From the NCBI RefSeq assembly GCF_000018145.1, contig NC_009952.1:2976001-3040000 (forward strand): DNA of 64,000 nt, in the 5' to 3' direction. Positions 52,080 through 63,474 of this stretch are shown piece after piece. Position 1 is the first letter of the stretch, and each line of letters opens with the position of its first letter. The notes under the pieces are model-generated. The model ran no database searches. It saw only the letters and a list, made by a program, of their open reading frames with translations, and had not been told where the DNA came from. This DNA is from Dinoroseobacter shibae DFL 12 = DSM 16493 (GTDB taxonomy: Bacteria; Pseudomonadota; Alphaproteobacteria; Rhodobacterales; Rhodobacteraceae). Position numbers and translations under genes: made by a program.

Positions 52080-52967
52080 TTACTCCGCGGCTATGGCTTG
52101 GATTGCCTCCGCTTTTGCCAGAAGTTGCCGTGCGGTGGCAACGTGCAGATTTTCCACGATCTTGCCGTCGACCACGGCGACGCCCTGGCCGCGTGCCGCG
52201 GCCTGCTCGAAGGCGAGGATCTGGCGCGAGGCGAGGGCGAGTTCGGAGTCCGACGGGGCGAAGACGGCGTTGGCAATGGCCACCTGGGCGGGGTGGATCA
52301 GGGTCTTGCCATCGAACCCCATGTCGCGGCCCTGCGCGCACTCGGCCTCGAGACCTTCGTCATCCTTGAACGCGTTGTAGACCCCGTCGACGGCCACGAG
52401 CCCGTGGGCCCGCGCGGCCAGAAGGCACAGGCCGAGCCCGGTCAGCATCGGCAGGCGATCGGGGCGAAAACGGCTGTCGAGTTCCTTGGCCAGATCGTTG
52501 GTGCCCATCACGAAGCCCGCCATGCGCGGGGCGGCGGCGATCTGCGCTGCGTTGAGCATGCCGAGCGGGGTTTCCATCATGGTCCAGATGGTGGTCTCGG
52601 CGGTCTCGGGACGGGCATCGAGCCTGTCGGCGAGCGTCTCGACATCCGCGGCGGTGTTCACCTTGGGCAGCAGGATCGCCTCGGGGCGCGCGGCGGCGAT
52701 CACGTCGAGATCCGCCTGCCCCCAGTCGGTGTCGAAGCCGTTGATGCGCACGATCTTCGCCCGCGGGCCGTAGTCGGTCTCGGCCAGCGTCCGGGCCAAA
52801 AGGTGGCGGGCATTGGCCTTTTCCTCCACCGCGACGGCGTCTTCGAGGTCGAAAATGATGGCGTCGACCGGCAGGCTTTGCGCCTTGTGCAACGCGCGCT
52901 CTTTCGATCCGGGAATATAGAGCACCGAACGGTAGGGGCGGGCGCGATGATCGACGGGGCGGTCCAT
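52080..52967 (-). CDS. mcl2: (3S)-malyl-CoA thioesterase, Mcl2/CitE-like
   Basis: A 295-residue CitE-superfamily TIM barrel. SVLYIPGSKERALHKAQSLP, IIFDLEDAV with the metal/CoA Glu and Asp, KIVRINGFDT and MMETPLGMLNAAQIA are intact. Sequence and locus fit R. sphaeroides Mcl2, which hydrolyses (3S)-malyl-CoA to malate, rather than the lyase Mcl1, which has a different N-terminus. Known biochemistry comes from R. sphaeroides; activity here is inferred. Malate dehydrogenase is encoded 1 kb away. Confidence 0.85.
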   Translation of the reverse strand: MDRPVDHRARPYRSVLYIPGSKERALHKAQSLPVDAIIFDLEDAVAVEEKANARHLLARTLAETDYGPRAKIVRINGFDTDWGQADLDVIAAARPEAILLPKVNTAADVETLADRLDARPETAETTIWTMMETPLGMLNAAQIAAAPRMAGFVMGTNDLAKELDSRFRPDRLPMLTGLGLCLLAARAHGLVAVDGVYNAFKDDEGLEAECAQGRDMGFDGKTLIHPAQVAIANAVFAPSDSELALASRQILAFEQAAARGQGVAVVDGKIVENLHVATARQLLAKAEAIQAIAAE

Positions 52968-53028
52968 GATTCTCTCCACAGCGAAATTTCGCGAAAAGAA
53001 CCTCAGGTGGGACAATTTTGCAAGAATA

Positions 53029-53048
53029 TTTCTGCTGCGATGCAGAAA
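53029..53048. promoter_or_regulatory. Dyad upstream of mcl2
   Basis: TTTCTGC, 6-base spacer, GCAGAAA: perfect 7-bp inverted repeat about 62-81 bp before mcl2. ATTTTGCAAGAAT (53015-53027) abuts it. TTTGCAA-type half-sites are known for ScfR-family regulators of short-chain acyl-CoA metabolism, so one may act here; inference only. The rest of 52968-53273 shows no gene. Confidence 0.45.
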
Positions 53049-53273
53049 GTGCCGCGGAGCGGGGCGGTTCACCCGGTATGGTGGACGCGCAGGACCATCG
53101 CGCGGCGCGTTAACCAGTTCTGAGGCAATCTCTGTGCAGGATGATCCCATGCGTCGGACTTTGGAGGGATGAGCGGTTCGCAGGGACCGTGCGATACAAG
53201 CGGGTGGTCCGACATGGCTTAACCAAGACGCAGCTTCCGGCCCCGGTCTGGATCTGCAACGAAAGGTAGACCC

Positions 53274-53597
53274 ATGAAGACCCAGTTGAAGACCCTCTGT
53301 TTCGGCCTGCTCTCCACGCTTCTGCTGACCGGCGCCGCGCTTGGCCAGACCAGGGCGCTGCCTTGCGCGGAGCGCGAAAAGGTCGTACAGCGCCTGACCA
53401 CGAATTACGGCGAGACCGTGCAAAGCATGGGCCTTGGCGCCAATAACGGCGTGATGGAGGTGTTCGCCTCGGAAGAGACCGGTACCTGGACGATCACGGT
53501 GACCATGCCGAACGGCCAGACCTGCCTGATCGCCTCCGGCCAGGCCTTTGAAGGGTCCGACGTGATGGACCGGATCGCGGCGGGCGACGACGTCTAG
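53274..53597 (+). CDS. Secreted protein of unknown function, 107 aa
   Basis: Signal peptide about 1-24 (MKTQLKTLCFGLLSTLLLTG start, ALGQ end), then a compact domain with two mature Cys (PCAEREK and GQTCLIASGQ) that could form one disulfide. GLGANNGVMEVFASEETGTW is a well-conserved-looking block that I recall in other alphaproteobacterial secreted proteins. Function unknown. Divergent from mcl2. Confidence 0.7.
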   Translation: MKTQLKTLCFGLLSTLLLTGAALGQTRALPCAEREKVVQRLTTNYGETVQSMGLGANNGVMEVFASEETGTWTITVTMPNGQTCLIASGQAFEGSDVMDRIAAGDDV

Positions 53598-54926
<1,329 letters not shown>

Positions 54927-54947
54927 TCCTCGGGAAATGCCGGAAAC

Positions 54948-54970
54948 AAGGGGGGCTACGGGCCCCCCTT
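54948..54970 (+). terminator. mdh terminator
   Basis: Perfect 9-bp stem AAGGGGGGC / GCCCCCCTT with a 5-base loop, then T and TGCATG. It lies between mdh and the glycosyltransferase gene, which therefore probably has its own promoter. It also argues against the longer upstream start of that gene. Confidence 0.75.
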
Positions 54971-55038
54971 TGCATGCGCCAAGGTTGCACCAACCGGGCA
55001 CCACGCTTAGAGCTGACCACAAGAACGGGTGGGGGCAG

Positions 55039-56007
55039 ATGCCGAAATCGCAGTGGGATATTGTAGCGCTCGCGCAAGAAGCGCCGGATCTGATCTTGGC
55101 TTGGGCGGCCTATCACCTCAACCTCGGGGTGCGTCGGATCAACCTCTTTCTCGATACCTCCATACCGCGCGTCGAGGCGGTGCTGGGCAATCACCCAAGG
55201 GTACGGCTTGCCGTGTGTGACGACGCATTCTGGCAAAATCACCCGGCCGGGGCGCGCCCTCCGAAGCAAGGTCCAAGACAGAAGGCGATCTTGCAGGATG
55301 TGGTTGATCATTCCACGGCGGACTGGGTTTTCCATATCGACGTGGACGAGTTTCTCTGGACGCCGGATGACTTGGACGAGTTGCTCGCGGCACAGCCGCC
55401 GGAGATCGAGCATGTTGCCACGCGGGCGCAAGAACGTGTCTATCTGGGCCCTCCGGATCCGGGCAATATTTTTGACGGAGCCTTTCGGGTGCAGACCACG
55501 CGCAGGTATCTGGAGGATGCGGAGGCAGCGGACGGGGCGGCAACGCCCTACCTGCAGCGAGGCATGACTGCATACTGCGGCGGGAAATCCGCGTTCCGTC
55601 CTCGGATTGGCCTCGCTGTAGGCATACATGGCCCCAAACCGCCCAAGCCTGCGACGGGTCGCCTGCTCGATACTCTGGATCTGCTCCATTTCGACGGCCT
55701 GACTCCGAAGCACTGGGTGTACAAACGCCTCAGACTGCTCAGGCAGCAGCCAAACGCCCGTAGAAACGAAACTGAGCATCGGCAGCGTCAATTGTTGAAA
55801 ATGGACACGCTTCAGGGCGACCCGGAAGCCTTGCGGGAATTCTATCTGCTTCTGAAGCAGTACACTCCCGAACGCGCCGGCACGTTGGAAGCCATGGGAC
55901 TGCTCAAGACCCATGCCTTCGATCCGACGATTGGCATTGCAACCGAGTTCCCAGGCGTTGATCTAGACCTGAGCATGGACGCATTCGATACGTTCAAAAT
56001 CGCATGA
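55039..56007 (+). CDS. Family 2-like glycosyltransferase between mdh and sucC
   Basis: A 322-residue GT-A enzyme of the Glyco_tranf_2_4 type: AYHLNLGVRRINLFLDTS and the metal-binding FHIDVDEFLW are diagnostic. No membrane helix. Likely acts on a surface glycan; acceptor unknown. GC is visibly lower than in mdh or sucC, suggesting transfer. Start ATG 55039 is inside sequence downstream of the mdh terminator and has a G-rich ribosome-binding site. Confidence 0.8.
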   Translation: MPKSQWDIVALAQEAPDLILAWAAYHLNLGVRRINLFLDTSIPRVEAVLGNHPRVRLAVCDDAFWQNHPAGARPPKQGPRQKAILQDVVDHSTADWVFHIDVDEFLWTPDDLDELLAAQPPEIEHVATRAQERVYLGPPDPGNIFDGAFRVQTTRRYLEDAEAADGAATPYLQRGMTAYCGGKSAFRPRIGLAVGIHGPKPPKPATGRLLDTLDLLHFDGLTPKHWVYKRLRLLRQQPNARRNETEHRQRQLLKMDTLQGDPEALREFYLLLKQYTPERAGTLEAMGLLKTHAFDPTIGIATEFPGVDLDLSMDAFDTFKIA

Positions 56008-56083
56008 ATCCGCGCAGTTTCTTGCGACTCACCTGACCGCGCCCGGCCCCTGACGCAGCTTGCATTCCTCCCCCTGCGGAATT

Positions 56084-56114
56084 CGTGATCACAGTTTTCA
56101 AGCGTGTGATCACA
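56084..56114. promoter_or_regulatory. Paired TGTGATCACA boxes upstream of sucC
   Basis: CGTGATCACA at 56084-56093 and TGTGATCACA at 56105-56114, again 21 bp apart. They lie 97-127 bp before the sucC ATG. Same motif and spacing as upstream of sdhC. Both copies are near-perfect palindromes, so a dimeric regulator binding two adjacent sites is likely. Confidence 0.75.
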
Positions 56115-56210
56115 AATGTCGAAAAATTCTAGGATGCGGCGAAATGGCGTTTTGCTGCGCCTCATCCCTGTGCAACACCCGAACAAATACAAGCAGAACG
56201 GGACAGTTTC

Positions 56211-57404
56211 ATGAACATTCATGAGTACCAGGCGAAAGCCCTCCTCCGCAGCTACGGCGCGCCGGTTTCCGATGGGCGCGTGGTTCTGAGGGCCGAAGAG
56301 GCCAAGACCGCCGCCGGCGAGATGGACGGGCCGCTTTGGGTGGTGAAGGCGCAGATCCATGCGGGCGGACGCGGCAAGGGCTCGTTCAAGGAAGCCGATG
56401 CAGGCGAGAAGGGCGGCGTGCGCCTGGCCAAGTCGGTCGAAGAGGCCGCCGAGGAAGCCAAGAAGATGCTGGGCCGGACGCTGGTGACGCACCAGACCGG
56501 GCCCGCGGGCAAGACCGTCAACCGCATCTATATCGAAGACGGGTCGGGGATCGAGACCGAGCTCTACCTCGCCCTGCTGGTGGATCGCGGCACGTCGCGG
56601 ATCTCGTTCGTCTGCTCGACCGAGGGCGGCATGGATATCGAGGAGGTCGCAGCCTCCACCCCCGAAAAGATCCTGTCCTTCGCCGTGGATCCGGTGACCG
56701 GCTATCAACCCTATCACGGCCGCCGCATTGCCTTTGCGCTCGGGCTGAGCGGCGCGCAGGTCAAGCAATGCGTCAAGCTGATGGGCCAACTCTACCAGTG
56801 CTTCGTCGAGAAGGACATGGAGATGCTGGAGATCAACCCGCTGATCGTGACCGACAGTGGCGATCTGAAATGCCTGGACGCGAAGATGGGATTTGACGGC
56901 AACGCGATCTATCGCCACCCGGACATCGCCGAGTTGCGCGACGAGACCGAGGAGGATCCCAAGGAGCTCGCCGCCTCGAAATACGACCTGAACTACATCG
57001 CCCTCGACGGCGAGATCGGCTGCATGGTGAACGGCGCGGGCCTCGCCATGGCGACCATGGACATCATCAAGCTCTACGGTTCGGAGCCTGCCAACTTCCT
57101 CGACGTGGGCGGCGGTGCGACCAAGGAGAAGGTGACCGAGGCGTTCAAGATCATCACCTCGGACCCGCAGGTCAAAGGCATCCTCGTGAACATCTTCGGC
57201 GGCATCATGCGCTGTGATGTGATTGCCGAGGGCGTGGTGGCCGCCGTGAAAGAGGTCGGTCTGCAAGTGCCGCTGGTGGTGCGCCTGGAGGGGACGAATG
57301 TCGAGAAGGGCAAGGAGATCATCAACTCCTCCGGCCTGAACGTCATCGCCGCCGAGAACCTTCGGGACGGCGCCGAGAAGATCGTCGCAGCCGTCAAGGG
57401 CTGA
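56211..57404 (+). CDS. sucC: Succinyl-CoA synthetase beta subunit
   Basis: ADP-forming ligase subunit; 397 aa with an N-terminal ATP-grasp domain ([31 protein letters not shown]) and a C-terminal ligase domain with [18 protein letters not shown]. Starts at ATG 56211. Not contiguous with sucD: three secreted-protein genes lie between. Confidence 0.97.
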   Translation: MNIHEYQAKALLRSYGAPVSDGRVVLRAEEAKTAAGEMDGPLWVVKAQIHAGGRGKGSFKEADAGEKGGVRLAKSVEEAAEEAKKMLGRTLVTHQTGPAGKTVNRIYIEDGSGIETELYLALLVDRGTSRISFVCSTEGGMDIEEVAASTPEKILSFAVDPVTGYQPYHGRRIAFALGLSGAQVKQCVKLMGQLYQCFVEKDMEMLEINPLIVTDSGDLKCLDAKMGFDGNAIYRHPDIAELRDETEEDPKELAASKYDLNYIALDGEIGCMVNGAGLAMATMDIIKLYGSEPANFLDVGGGATKEKVTEAFKIITSDPQVKGILVNIFGGIMRCDVIAEGVVAAVKEVGLQVPLVVRLEGTNVEKGKEIINSSGLNVIAAENLRDGAEKIVAAVKG

Positions 57405-57470
57405 CGCCAGCGGTCATGGCCGCGGGTCTTTCGGGGCCCGTGGCATCCCCTGCATAACAGAACGCCTCCG

Positions 57471-58235
57471 ATGTTGACCCAGACCCGGCCCCTTCCCCGC
57501 CTCGCGCCTGCCCGTTCCGGGCGGTGCCTGGCCATGGGTGCGCTCCTGTCGGTGCTGGCGGGTACCTCCGCCATGGCGCAGGGTTTCGATGCCAACGCGG
57601 TCGCGCAACGAGCTTGGACTGCTTTCAAATCCGCCTGCGGCCAGGCGGTGACCGATCCGCAAGGCTACCTCGACAGCGCGCCGGCGGCTGCCCCCCCCGG
57701 TGTGCGCGCAGTGGCGGGGAGCCCCGATGGCAAGGTCGTCTCGACGATGTTGTTCCGCAACGGGGTCGAGGAAAGAGTGCAGTTTCTTGGCTTCTCCGAC
57801 CGCATGGTGGTGTTCTGCCATATCAGCGCGTATGACGCGATCATCCAGACGGGTATGTCCGCCGAACTGACGGAACGAGTCCTCGCAAACCCCGAACTCA
57901 TGAACGATCCGGCATTCCTTGCGCAAATGGAGCGGGAGATGAACGCCGCGGAGATGCCGGATATGCGGGTCGCTGACACGGCGATCGGAGCTGCCTTGGC
58001 GCAACAACTCGCACAGGAACCCGGGGTGAGTATCTCGGGCGGCGCGATGCCTCTTACCGCGCTGGAAACTTATGCCGCACCGCTTTTTGGCGACCATGCC
58101 GATGTCTCAGCGCAGAACTACCACGCTTTCGCAATCGAAACCCGCTTCGAAAACGTGCCCGTCCATGCCATCGCCGAAGTACAACATGGCGGCCTCTGGA
58201 TCGGGCTGAGCCACACGATCGGGAGCGGACAATGA
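57471..58235 (+). CDS. Secreted protein of unknown function in the suc operon
   Basis: A 254-residue protein; a long N-terminus with a hydrophobic segment near 20-36 ending in MAQG is probably a signal peptide. The mature part has few Cys, no recognised domain and is rich in Ala and Met. A weak ribosome-binding site makes ATG 57471 uncertain; ATG near 57535 would give a normal signal peptide. It overlaps the next gene by four bases. Confidence 0.6.
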   Translation: MLTQTRPLPRLAPARSGRCLAMGALLSVLAGTSAMAQGFDANAVAQRAWTAFKSACGQAVTDPQGYLDSAPAAAPPGVRAVAGSPDGKVVSTMLFRNGVEERVQFLGFSDRMVVFCHISAYDAIIQTGMSAELTERVLANPELMNDPAFLAQMEREMNAAEMPDMRVADTAIGAALAQQLAQEPGVSISGGAMPLTALETYAAPLFGDHADVSAQNYHAFAIETRFENVPVHAIAEVQHGGLWIGLSHTIGSGQ

Positions 58236-58780
58236 CTCGCTGGGCCATGATCGTGACGGCGGCCCTGGCGGCATCCCCTGCTCCGGCAGTGACCCCGCTC
58301 GAGGCAGCGGCTGCGAACGTGCGACTGGGCTTGCAGCTGTGCATTTCCAACGGCCGGGTGCCGGAGGCCGCGATTGCTGCGTTTCAGGCCGCGGGCTTCT
58401 CCTACGAGATCGAGGATTTCGGCGGTGGCCCGACGGATATCCTGCATTGGTTCTACGCCCCGGGCAACACCGCACATATCGCAGTGATCGGCGATCCCGC
58501 GCGCCCGGAATGCCGAGTCACCACCGAGCAGTTCGGTGTCACGCATGGCGTGCCCTTCGTGGGCCAGGTGCTGGGGCAGCTTTACCCGGGCTTTTTCGAG
58601 CCCGGCAATATGGAGAACACGCCGCCCATCGTGCCAGGCGGAGCCAACCCGAGTTACCGCAAGTGCACCGGATTTGTCGGCTGGAACGGACAGCGCCCCA
58701 TCGTCATCGAGATCGGCAATGCCGGCCAGGATCCGGTCTGCGTCGAAGATGGCACCATGCAAGTGATGGTGATGTTGTGA
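58232..58780 (+). CDS. Secreted Cys-containing protein, paralogue A
   Basis: A 182-residue exported protein with a signal peptide (1-19). Four or more Cys in the mature part (LQLCISNG, PECRVTTEQ, KCTGF, PVCVEDGT). Related to the next gene: ECRxxxxxxGVT and CVEDGTxxxxxx align in order. Family not recognised. Starts in an ATGA overlap. Confidence 0.7.
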   Translation: MTRWAMIVTAALAASPAPAVTPLEAAAANVRLGLQLCISNGRVPEAAIAAFQAAGFSYEIEDFGGGPTDILHWFYAPGNTAHIAVIGDPARPECRVTTEQFGVTHGVPFVGQVLGQLYPGFFEPGNMENTPPIVPGGANPSYRKCTGFVGWNGQRPIVIEIGNAGQDPVCVEDGTMQVMVML

Positions 58781-59316
58781 TCCGGCGCGCGCTCATCTCT
58801 GGGCTCATGGCCCTCGGGTTGACGGGTCCCGCGACTGCATTGACCATGCAGGAGGCAGCCGCGATCAACATGGAACTGGCGTTTCGCCTGTGCGATGTGC
58901 GCGGCGTTGAGGCCTGGCTCAACGGCCTGCGCGCAGCCGGGTTCGTCGAGACCGTCGTCCATGAAGGCGGGCCAGATGTCACCCATACCTTTCGCGCCCC
59001 GGCCGATACGGTAGTGGTGGAGGTCTACTACGGCAATTTACCTGCCGAGTGCCGCATCTTCTCGAACCATATCGGCGTTACTGCCGTGTCGCAGATGCTC
59101 GACCGGCTCATTCCTCAAATGCGTCCCGGTTATATCCGGGGCGCGGACACCGGTCCGGTCGATGCGCGCACGGGTCGCCCTGTCCAATGCGTGTTCTATG
59201 ACGAACCGAACAATGAAATCGGGCAGCGCATCGGCGTTGTTAGTGCCCGCGACCAGTCCAGCCAACCCTGCGTCGAGGATGGCACCAGCAAACTCTACAG
59301 CATTCCCAAGGTTTGA
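58777..59316 (+). CDS. Secreted Cys-containing protein, paralogue B
   Basis: A 179-residue exported protein starting at GTG 58777, which overlaps the stop of its paralogue (GTGA). Signal peptide about 1-21. PAECRIFSNHIGVTAV, PVQCVFYD and QPCVEDGTSKL match the same blocks in paralogue A, so the pair arose by tandem duplication. Function unknown. sucD begins 119 bp later. Confidence 0.7.
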   Translation: MIRRALISGLMALGLTGPATALTMQEAAAINMELAFRLCDVRGVEAWLNGLRAAGFVETVVHEGGPDVTHTFRAPADTVVVEVYYGNLPAECRIFSNHIGVTAVSQMLDRLIPQMRPGYIRGADTGPVDARTGRPVQCVFYDEPNNEIGQRIGVVSARDQSSQPCVEDGTSKLYSIPKV

Positions 59317-59435
59317 GGACGGAATGCACTTGATCCCGCTTCGATCTCCAAAGGCCCGCAACCGGGTCGCCCCCACCGAAACACCCGTCGGCCCCGCGTC
59401 GGCGACACTGCAATAAACGACCCGAAGGACACCCA

Positions 59436-60317
59436 ATGGCCGTACTTATCGACGAAAACACCAAGGTTATCTGCCAAGGCTTCACCGGCAGCCAAGGCAC
59501 CTTCCATTCCGAGCAGGCGATCGCCTACGGCACCAAGATGGTCGGCGGGGTGACCCCGGGCAAGGGCGGCCAGACCCACCTGAACCTGCCGGTGTTCAAC
59601 TCGGTCCACGAGGCCAAGGCCGTGACCGAGGCGAATGCCACCGTGATCTATGTCCCGCCGCCCTTCGCCGCCGACTCGATCCTGGAGGCGATCGATGCCG
59701 AAATGGAAGTGATCGTCTGCATCACCGAAGGTATCCCGGTGCTGGACATGATGAAGGTCAAGCGCGCGCTCGAAGGCTCCGCCAGCCGCCTGATCGGGCC
59801 GAACTGCCCCGGTGTGATCACGCCGGATGCCTGCAAGATCGGCATCATGCCCGGCCATATCCACAAGCGCGGCACCGTGGGCGTGGTCTCGCGCTCCGGC
59901 ACGTTGACTTACGAGGCGGTGAAACAGACCACCGACGTGGGGCTGGGCCAGTCCACCTGCGTCGGCATCGGGGGCGACCCGATCAAGGGGACCGAGCATA
60001 TCGACGTGCTGGAATGGTTCCTTGCCGATGACGAGACCGAGAGCATCATCATGATCGGCGAGATCGGTGGCTCCGCCGAGGAAGAGGCCGCGCAATTCCT
60101 CGCCGACGAGAAGAAGCGCGGCCGCTGGAAGCCCACCGCGGGCTTCATCGCGGGCCGCACGGCCCCGCCGGGTCGCCGCATGGGCCATGCAGGCGCAATC
60201 GTCGCCGGCGGCAAGGGCGGCGCCGAGGACAAGATCGAAGCCATGCAGAGCGCGGGCATCGTGGTGGCAGAGAGCCCGGCGGGCCTAGGCGAAGCCGTGC
60301 TCAAGGCGATCGGCTGA
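59436..60317 (+). CDS. sucD: Succinyl-CoA synthetase alpha subunit
   Basis: Catalytic subunit forming phosphohistidine; 293 aa. CoA-binding Rossmann start [26 protein letters not shown], and the phosphorylated His251 in MGHAGAI are present. Start ATG 59436. Works with SucC encoded 2 kb upstream. Confidence 0.97.
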   Translation: MAVLIDENTKVICQGFTGSQGTFHSEQAIAYGTKMVGGVTPGKGGQTHLNLPVFNSVHEAKAVTEANATVIYVPPPFAADSILEAIDAEMEVIVCITEGIPVLDMMKVKRALEGSASRLIGPNCPGVITPDACKIGIMPGHIHKRGTVGVVSRSGTLTYEAVKQTTDVGLGQSTCVGIGGDPIKGTEHIDVLEWFLADDETESIIMIGEIGGSAEEEAAQFLADEKKRGRWKPTAGFIAGRTAPPGRRMGHAGAIVAGGKGGAEDKIEAMQSAGIVVAESPAGLGEAVLKAIG

Positions 60318-60349
60318 CATGGGCCACTGCGCCCGACATACCGCACACG

Positions 60350-60373
60350 GCACGTCCCCTTCGGGGGGCGTGC
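60350..60373 (+). other. UUCG-capped hairpin between sucD and sucA
   Basis: RNA stem GCACGUCCCC / GGGGGCGUGC (one G-U pair) closed by a UUCG tetraloop, 33 bases after the sucD stop. No U-tract follows, so it may be an mRNA-processing or stability element separating sucCD from sucAB rather than a terminator. The rest of the 189-bp gap shows no gene. Confidence 0.55.
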
Positions 60374-60506
60374 GCGATGCTTTCAAACGGGACGGCGGCG
60401 CTGCCTCGTTTCAAGGCATCGGCGCCGCACCCCGCGGCACCGACAGATCACCACGGGCCCACACGCGCGATGCTGCGGACCCACGCCCAAGTGAGGGGGG
60501 ACACCA

Positions 60507-63470
60507 ATGACCGACCAATCTCCGAACGACCTCTTCCATGCCTCGAGCTTCATGCAAGGGCACAACGCGGCCTACCTTGAGCAGCTCTATGCCCAGTATG
60601 CCAACGATCCCAACGCGGTCGACGCCGCCTGGGCGGAGTTCTTTCGCGCGCTCGGGGATGCCGAGCTCGACGTGAAGGCCGAGGCACAGGGCCCGTCCTG
60701 GGCGCGCCGCGACTGGCCGCCGACCCCGAATGACGACCTGACCGGCGCGCTGACGGGCGAATGGCCCGCCGCCCCGGTGACCGAGACCAAGGCCGCCGGC
60801 GAGAAGATCGCCGCCAAGGCCGCCGAGAAAGGCATCCAGGTGTCCGACGACCAGATCAAGCGCGCGGTGCTCGACAGCATCCGGGCGCTGATGCTGATCC
60901 GGGCCTACCGGATCCGGGGGCATCTGGCCGCGGATCTCGACCCGCTGAACATGCGCGATGAAAACCTGCAGCCGGAGCTCGACCCGAAATCCTACGGCTT
61001 CACCGATGCCGACATGGATCGACCGATCTTCATCGACAACGTGCTGGGGCTGCAGGTCGCCTCGATGCGCCAGATCGTCGAGATCGTGAAGCGGACCTAT
61101 TGCGGCACCTTCGCGCTGCAATACATGCACATTTCCGATCCCGAACAGGCCGGGTGGCTCAAGGAGCGGATCGAAGGGTTCGGCAAGGAGATCGCGTTTA
61201 CCCGCGAGGGCCGGAAGGCGATCCTGAACAAGCTGGTGGAGGCCGAGGGCTTCGAGAAGTTCCTCCATGTGAAATACATGGGCACCAAGCGCTTCGGGCT
61301 GGATGGCGGCGAGGCGCTGGTCCCGGCGATGGAGCAGATCATCAAGCGCGGCGGCAGCCTGGGGGTCAAGGAAATCGTCATCGGAATGCCCCACCGCGGC
61401 CGCCTGTCGGTGCTGGCCAACGTGATGTCGAAGCCCTACCGCGCGATTTTCAACGAATTCCAGGGCGGATCGTTCAAGCCCGAGGATGTCGACGGCTCGG
61501 GCGACGTGAAATACCATCTCGGCGCGTCGTCGGACCGGGAATTCGACGGCAACACGGTGCACTTGTCGCTGACCGCGAACCCCTCGCACCTGGAGGCGGT
61601 GAACCCCGTGGTTCTGGGCAAGGCACGCGCCAAGCAGGATCAACTGGGCGATCCCGAACGGGTGGGCGTGCTGCCCATCCTGCTGCACGGGGACGCGGCC
61701 TTCGCAGGCCAGGGCGTGGTGGCGGAATGCTTCGCGCTGTCGGGCCTGCGCGGGCACAAGACCGGTGGCACGATCCATATCGTGGTGAACAACCAGATCG
61801 GGTTTACCACAGCGCCGCATTTCAGCCGCTCCAGCCCCTATCCCACGGACAACGCGCTGGTGGTGGAAGCCCCGATCTTCCACGTCAACGGCGACGATCC
61901 GGAGGCGGTGGTCCATGCGGCCAAGGTCGCGACCGAGTTCCGCCAGAAATTCCACAAGGACGTGGTGCTGGACATCTTCTGCTATCGCCGCTTCGGGCAT
62001 AACGAGGGCGATGAGCCCATGTTCACCAACCCGATCATGTACAAGCGGATCAAGGGTCACAAGACGACCCTGCAGCTCTATACCGACCGGCTGGTCAAGG
62101 ACGGGCTGATCCCCGAGGGCGAGATCGAGGACATGAAGGCCGCCTTCCAGGCGCATCTGAACGAAGAGTTCGAGATCGGCAAGGATTACAAGCCGAACAA
62201 GGCCGACTGGCTGGACGGGCGCTGGTCGCACCTGAACACCGACAAGGAAGACTACCAGCGCGGCCAGACCGCCATCAAACCCGAGACGATGGCCGAGGTC
62301 GGCGAAGCGCTGATCCGGGTGCCCGACGGGTTCCCGATGCACAAGACCATCGGACGGCTGCTGGACGCCAGGGCCAAGATGTTCGAGACCGGCGCAGGTT
62401 TCGACTGGGCCACGGCCGAGGCGCTGGCCTTCGGCTCGCTCCTGACCGAGGGCTACCCGGTCCGACTGTCGGGGCAGGATTCCACCCGCGGCACGTTCTC
62501 GCAGCGCCATTCGGGCATCGTGAACCAGGAGACCGAAGAGCGCTACTATCCGCTGAACCACATCCGCGAGGGCCAGGCGCGCTACGAAGTGATCGACAGC
62601 GCCCTGTCGGAATACGCGGTGCTCGGGTTCGAGTATGGCTATTCGCTCGCCGAGCCCAATGCGCTGACCATGTGGGAAGCGCAGTTCGGCGATTTCGCCA
62701 ACGGTGCGCAGATCATGTTCGACCAGTTCATCAGCTCGGGCGAGCGCAAATGGCTGCGGATGTCCGGCCTTGTGATGCTGCTGCCCCACGGGTTCGAGGG
62801 CCAGGGGCCGGAGCACTCCTCGGCGCGGCTGGAGCGGTTCCTGCAGATGTCGGCGGAGGACAACTGGATCGTGGCGAACTGCACCACACCGGCGAACTAC
62901 TTCCACATCCTGCGGCGGCAATTGCACCGGACCTTCCGCAAGCCGCTGGTCCTGATGACGCCCAAGTCGCTCCTGCGGCACAAGCTGGCGATCTCGAATG
63001 CCGAGGATTTCACCACCGGGTCGAGCTTCCACCGGGTGCTGTGGGACGACGCGCAGAAGGGCAACTCGGATACCACGCTGCGACCGGACGACAAGATCAA
63101 GCGTGTCGTGCTGTGTTCCGGCAAGGTCTATTATGACCTGCTGGAGGAACGCGACGCCCGCGGGATCGACGATATCTACCTGCTGCGTCTGGAGCAGTTT
63201 TATCCCTTCCCGGCGCTGGCCATGATGAAGGAGCTGGAGCGCTTCAAGGGCGCGGAGATGGTCTGGTGCCAGGAAGAACCCAAGAACCAAGGGGCCTGGA
63301 CCTTCGTGGAGCCGAACCTCGAATGGGTGCTGAGCCGCATCGGCGCCAAGCATACCCGCCCGGTCTATGCCGGACGCGCGGCATCGGCGTCGCCCGCCAC
63401 GGGTCTGGCCAGCCAGCACAAAGCACAACAAGCCGCGCTCGTGAACGAAGCGCTTACGATTGAGGGATAA
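60507..63470 (+). CDS. sucA: 2-oxoglutarate dehydrogenase E1 component
   Basis: Thiamine-diphosphate enzyme decarboxylating 2-oxoglutarate; 987 aa. N-terminal E2-binding segment, then [32 protein letters not shown] and [12 protein letters not shown] of the ThDP domain, and C-terminal transketolase-like parts ([25 protein letters not shown]). ATG 60507 has GAGGGGGG upstream. sucB follows after 4 bases. Confidence 0.97.
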   Translation: MTDQSPNDLFHASSFMQGHNAAYLEQLYAQYANDPNAVDAAWAEFFRALGDAELDVKAEAQGPSWARRDWPPTPNDDLTGALTGEWPAAPVTETKAAGEKIAAKAAEKGIQVSDDQIKRAVLDSIRALMLIRAYRIRGHLAADLDPLNMRDENLQPELDPKSYGFTDADMDRPIFIDNVLGLQVASMRQIVEIVKRTYCGTFALQYMHISDPEQAGWLKERIEGFGKEIAFTREGRKAILNKLVEAEGFEKFLHVKYMGTKRFGLDGGEALVPAMEQIIKRGGSLGVKEIVIGMPHRGRLSVLANVMSKPYRAIFNEFQGGSFKPEDVDGSGDVKYHLGASSDREFDGNTVHLSLTANPSHLEAVNPVVLGKARAKQDQLGDPERVGVLPILLHGDAAFAGQGVVAECFALSGLRGHKTGGTIHIVVNNQIGFTTAPHFSRSSPYPTDNALVVEAPIFHVNGDDPEAVVHAAKVATEFRQKFHKDVVLDIFCYRRFGHNEGDEPMFTNPIMYKRIKGHKTTLQLYTDRLVKDGLIPEGEIEDMKAAFQAHLNEEFEIGKDYKPNKADWLDGRWSHLNTDKEDYQRGQTAIKPETMAEVGEALIRVPDGFPMHKTIGRLLDARAKMFETGAGFDWATAEALAFGSLLTEGYPVRLSGQDSTRGTFSQRHSGIVNQETEERYYPLNHIREGQARYEVIDSALSEYAVLGFEYGYSLAEPNALTMWEAQFGDFANGAQIMFDQFISSGERKWLRMSGLVMLLPHGFEGQGPEHSSARLERFLQMSAEDNWIVANCTTPANYFHILRRQLHRTFRKPLVLMTPKSLLRHKLAISNAEDFTTGSSFHRVLWDDAQKGNSDTTLRPDDKIKRVVLCSGKVYYDLLEERDARGIDDIYLLRLEQFYPFPALAMMKELERFKGAEMVWCQEEPKNQGAWTFVEPNLEWVLSRIGAKHTRPVYAGRAASASPATGLASQHKAQQAALVNEALTIEG

Positions 63471-63474
63471 GAAT

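Noticed and set aside
55018-55038. Upstream extension of the mdh-sucC glycosyltransferase to 54937
   Set aside because: It would run through the mdh terminator hairpin; the extra residues do not match the family.
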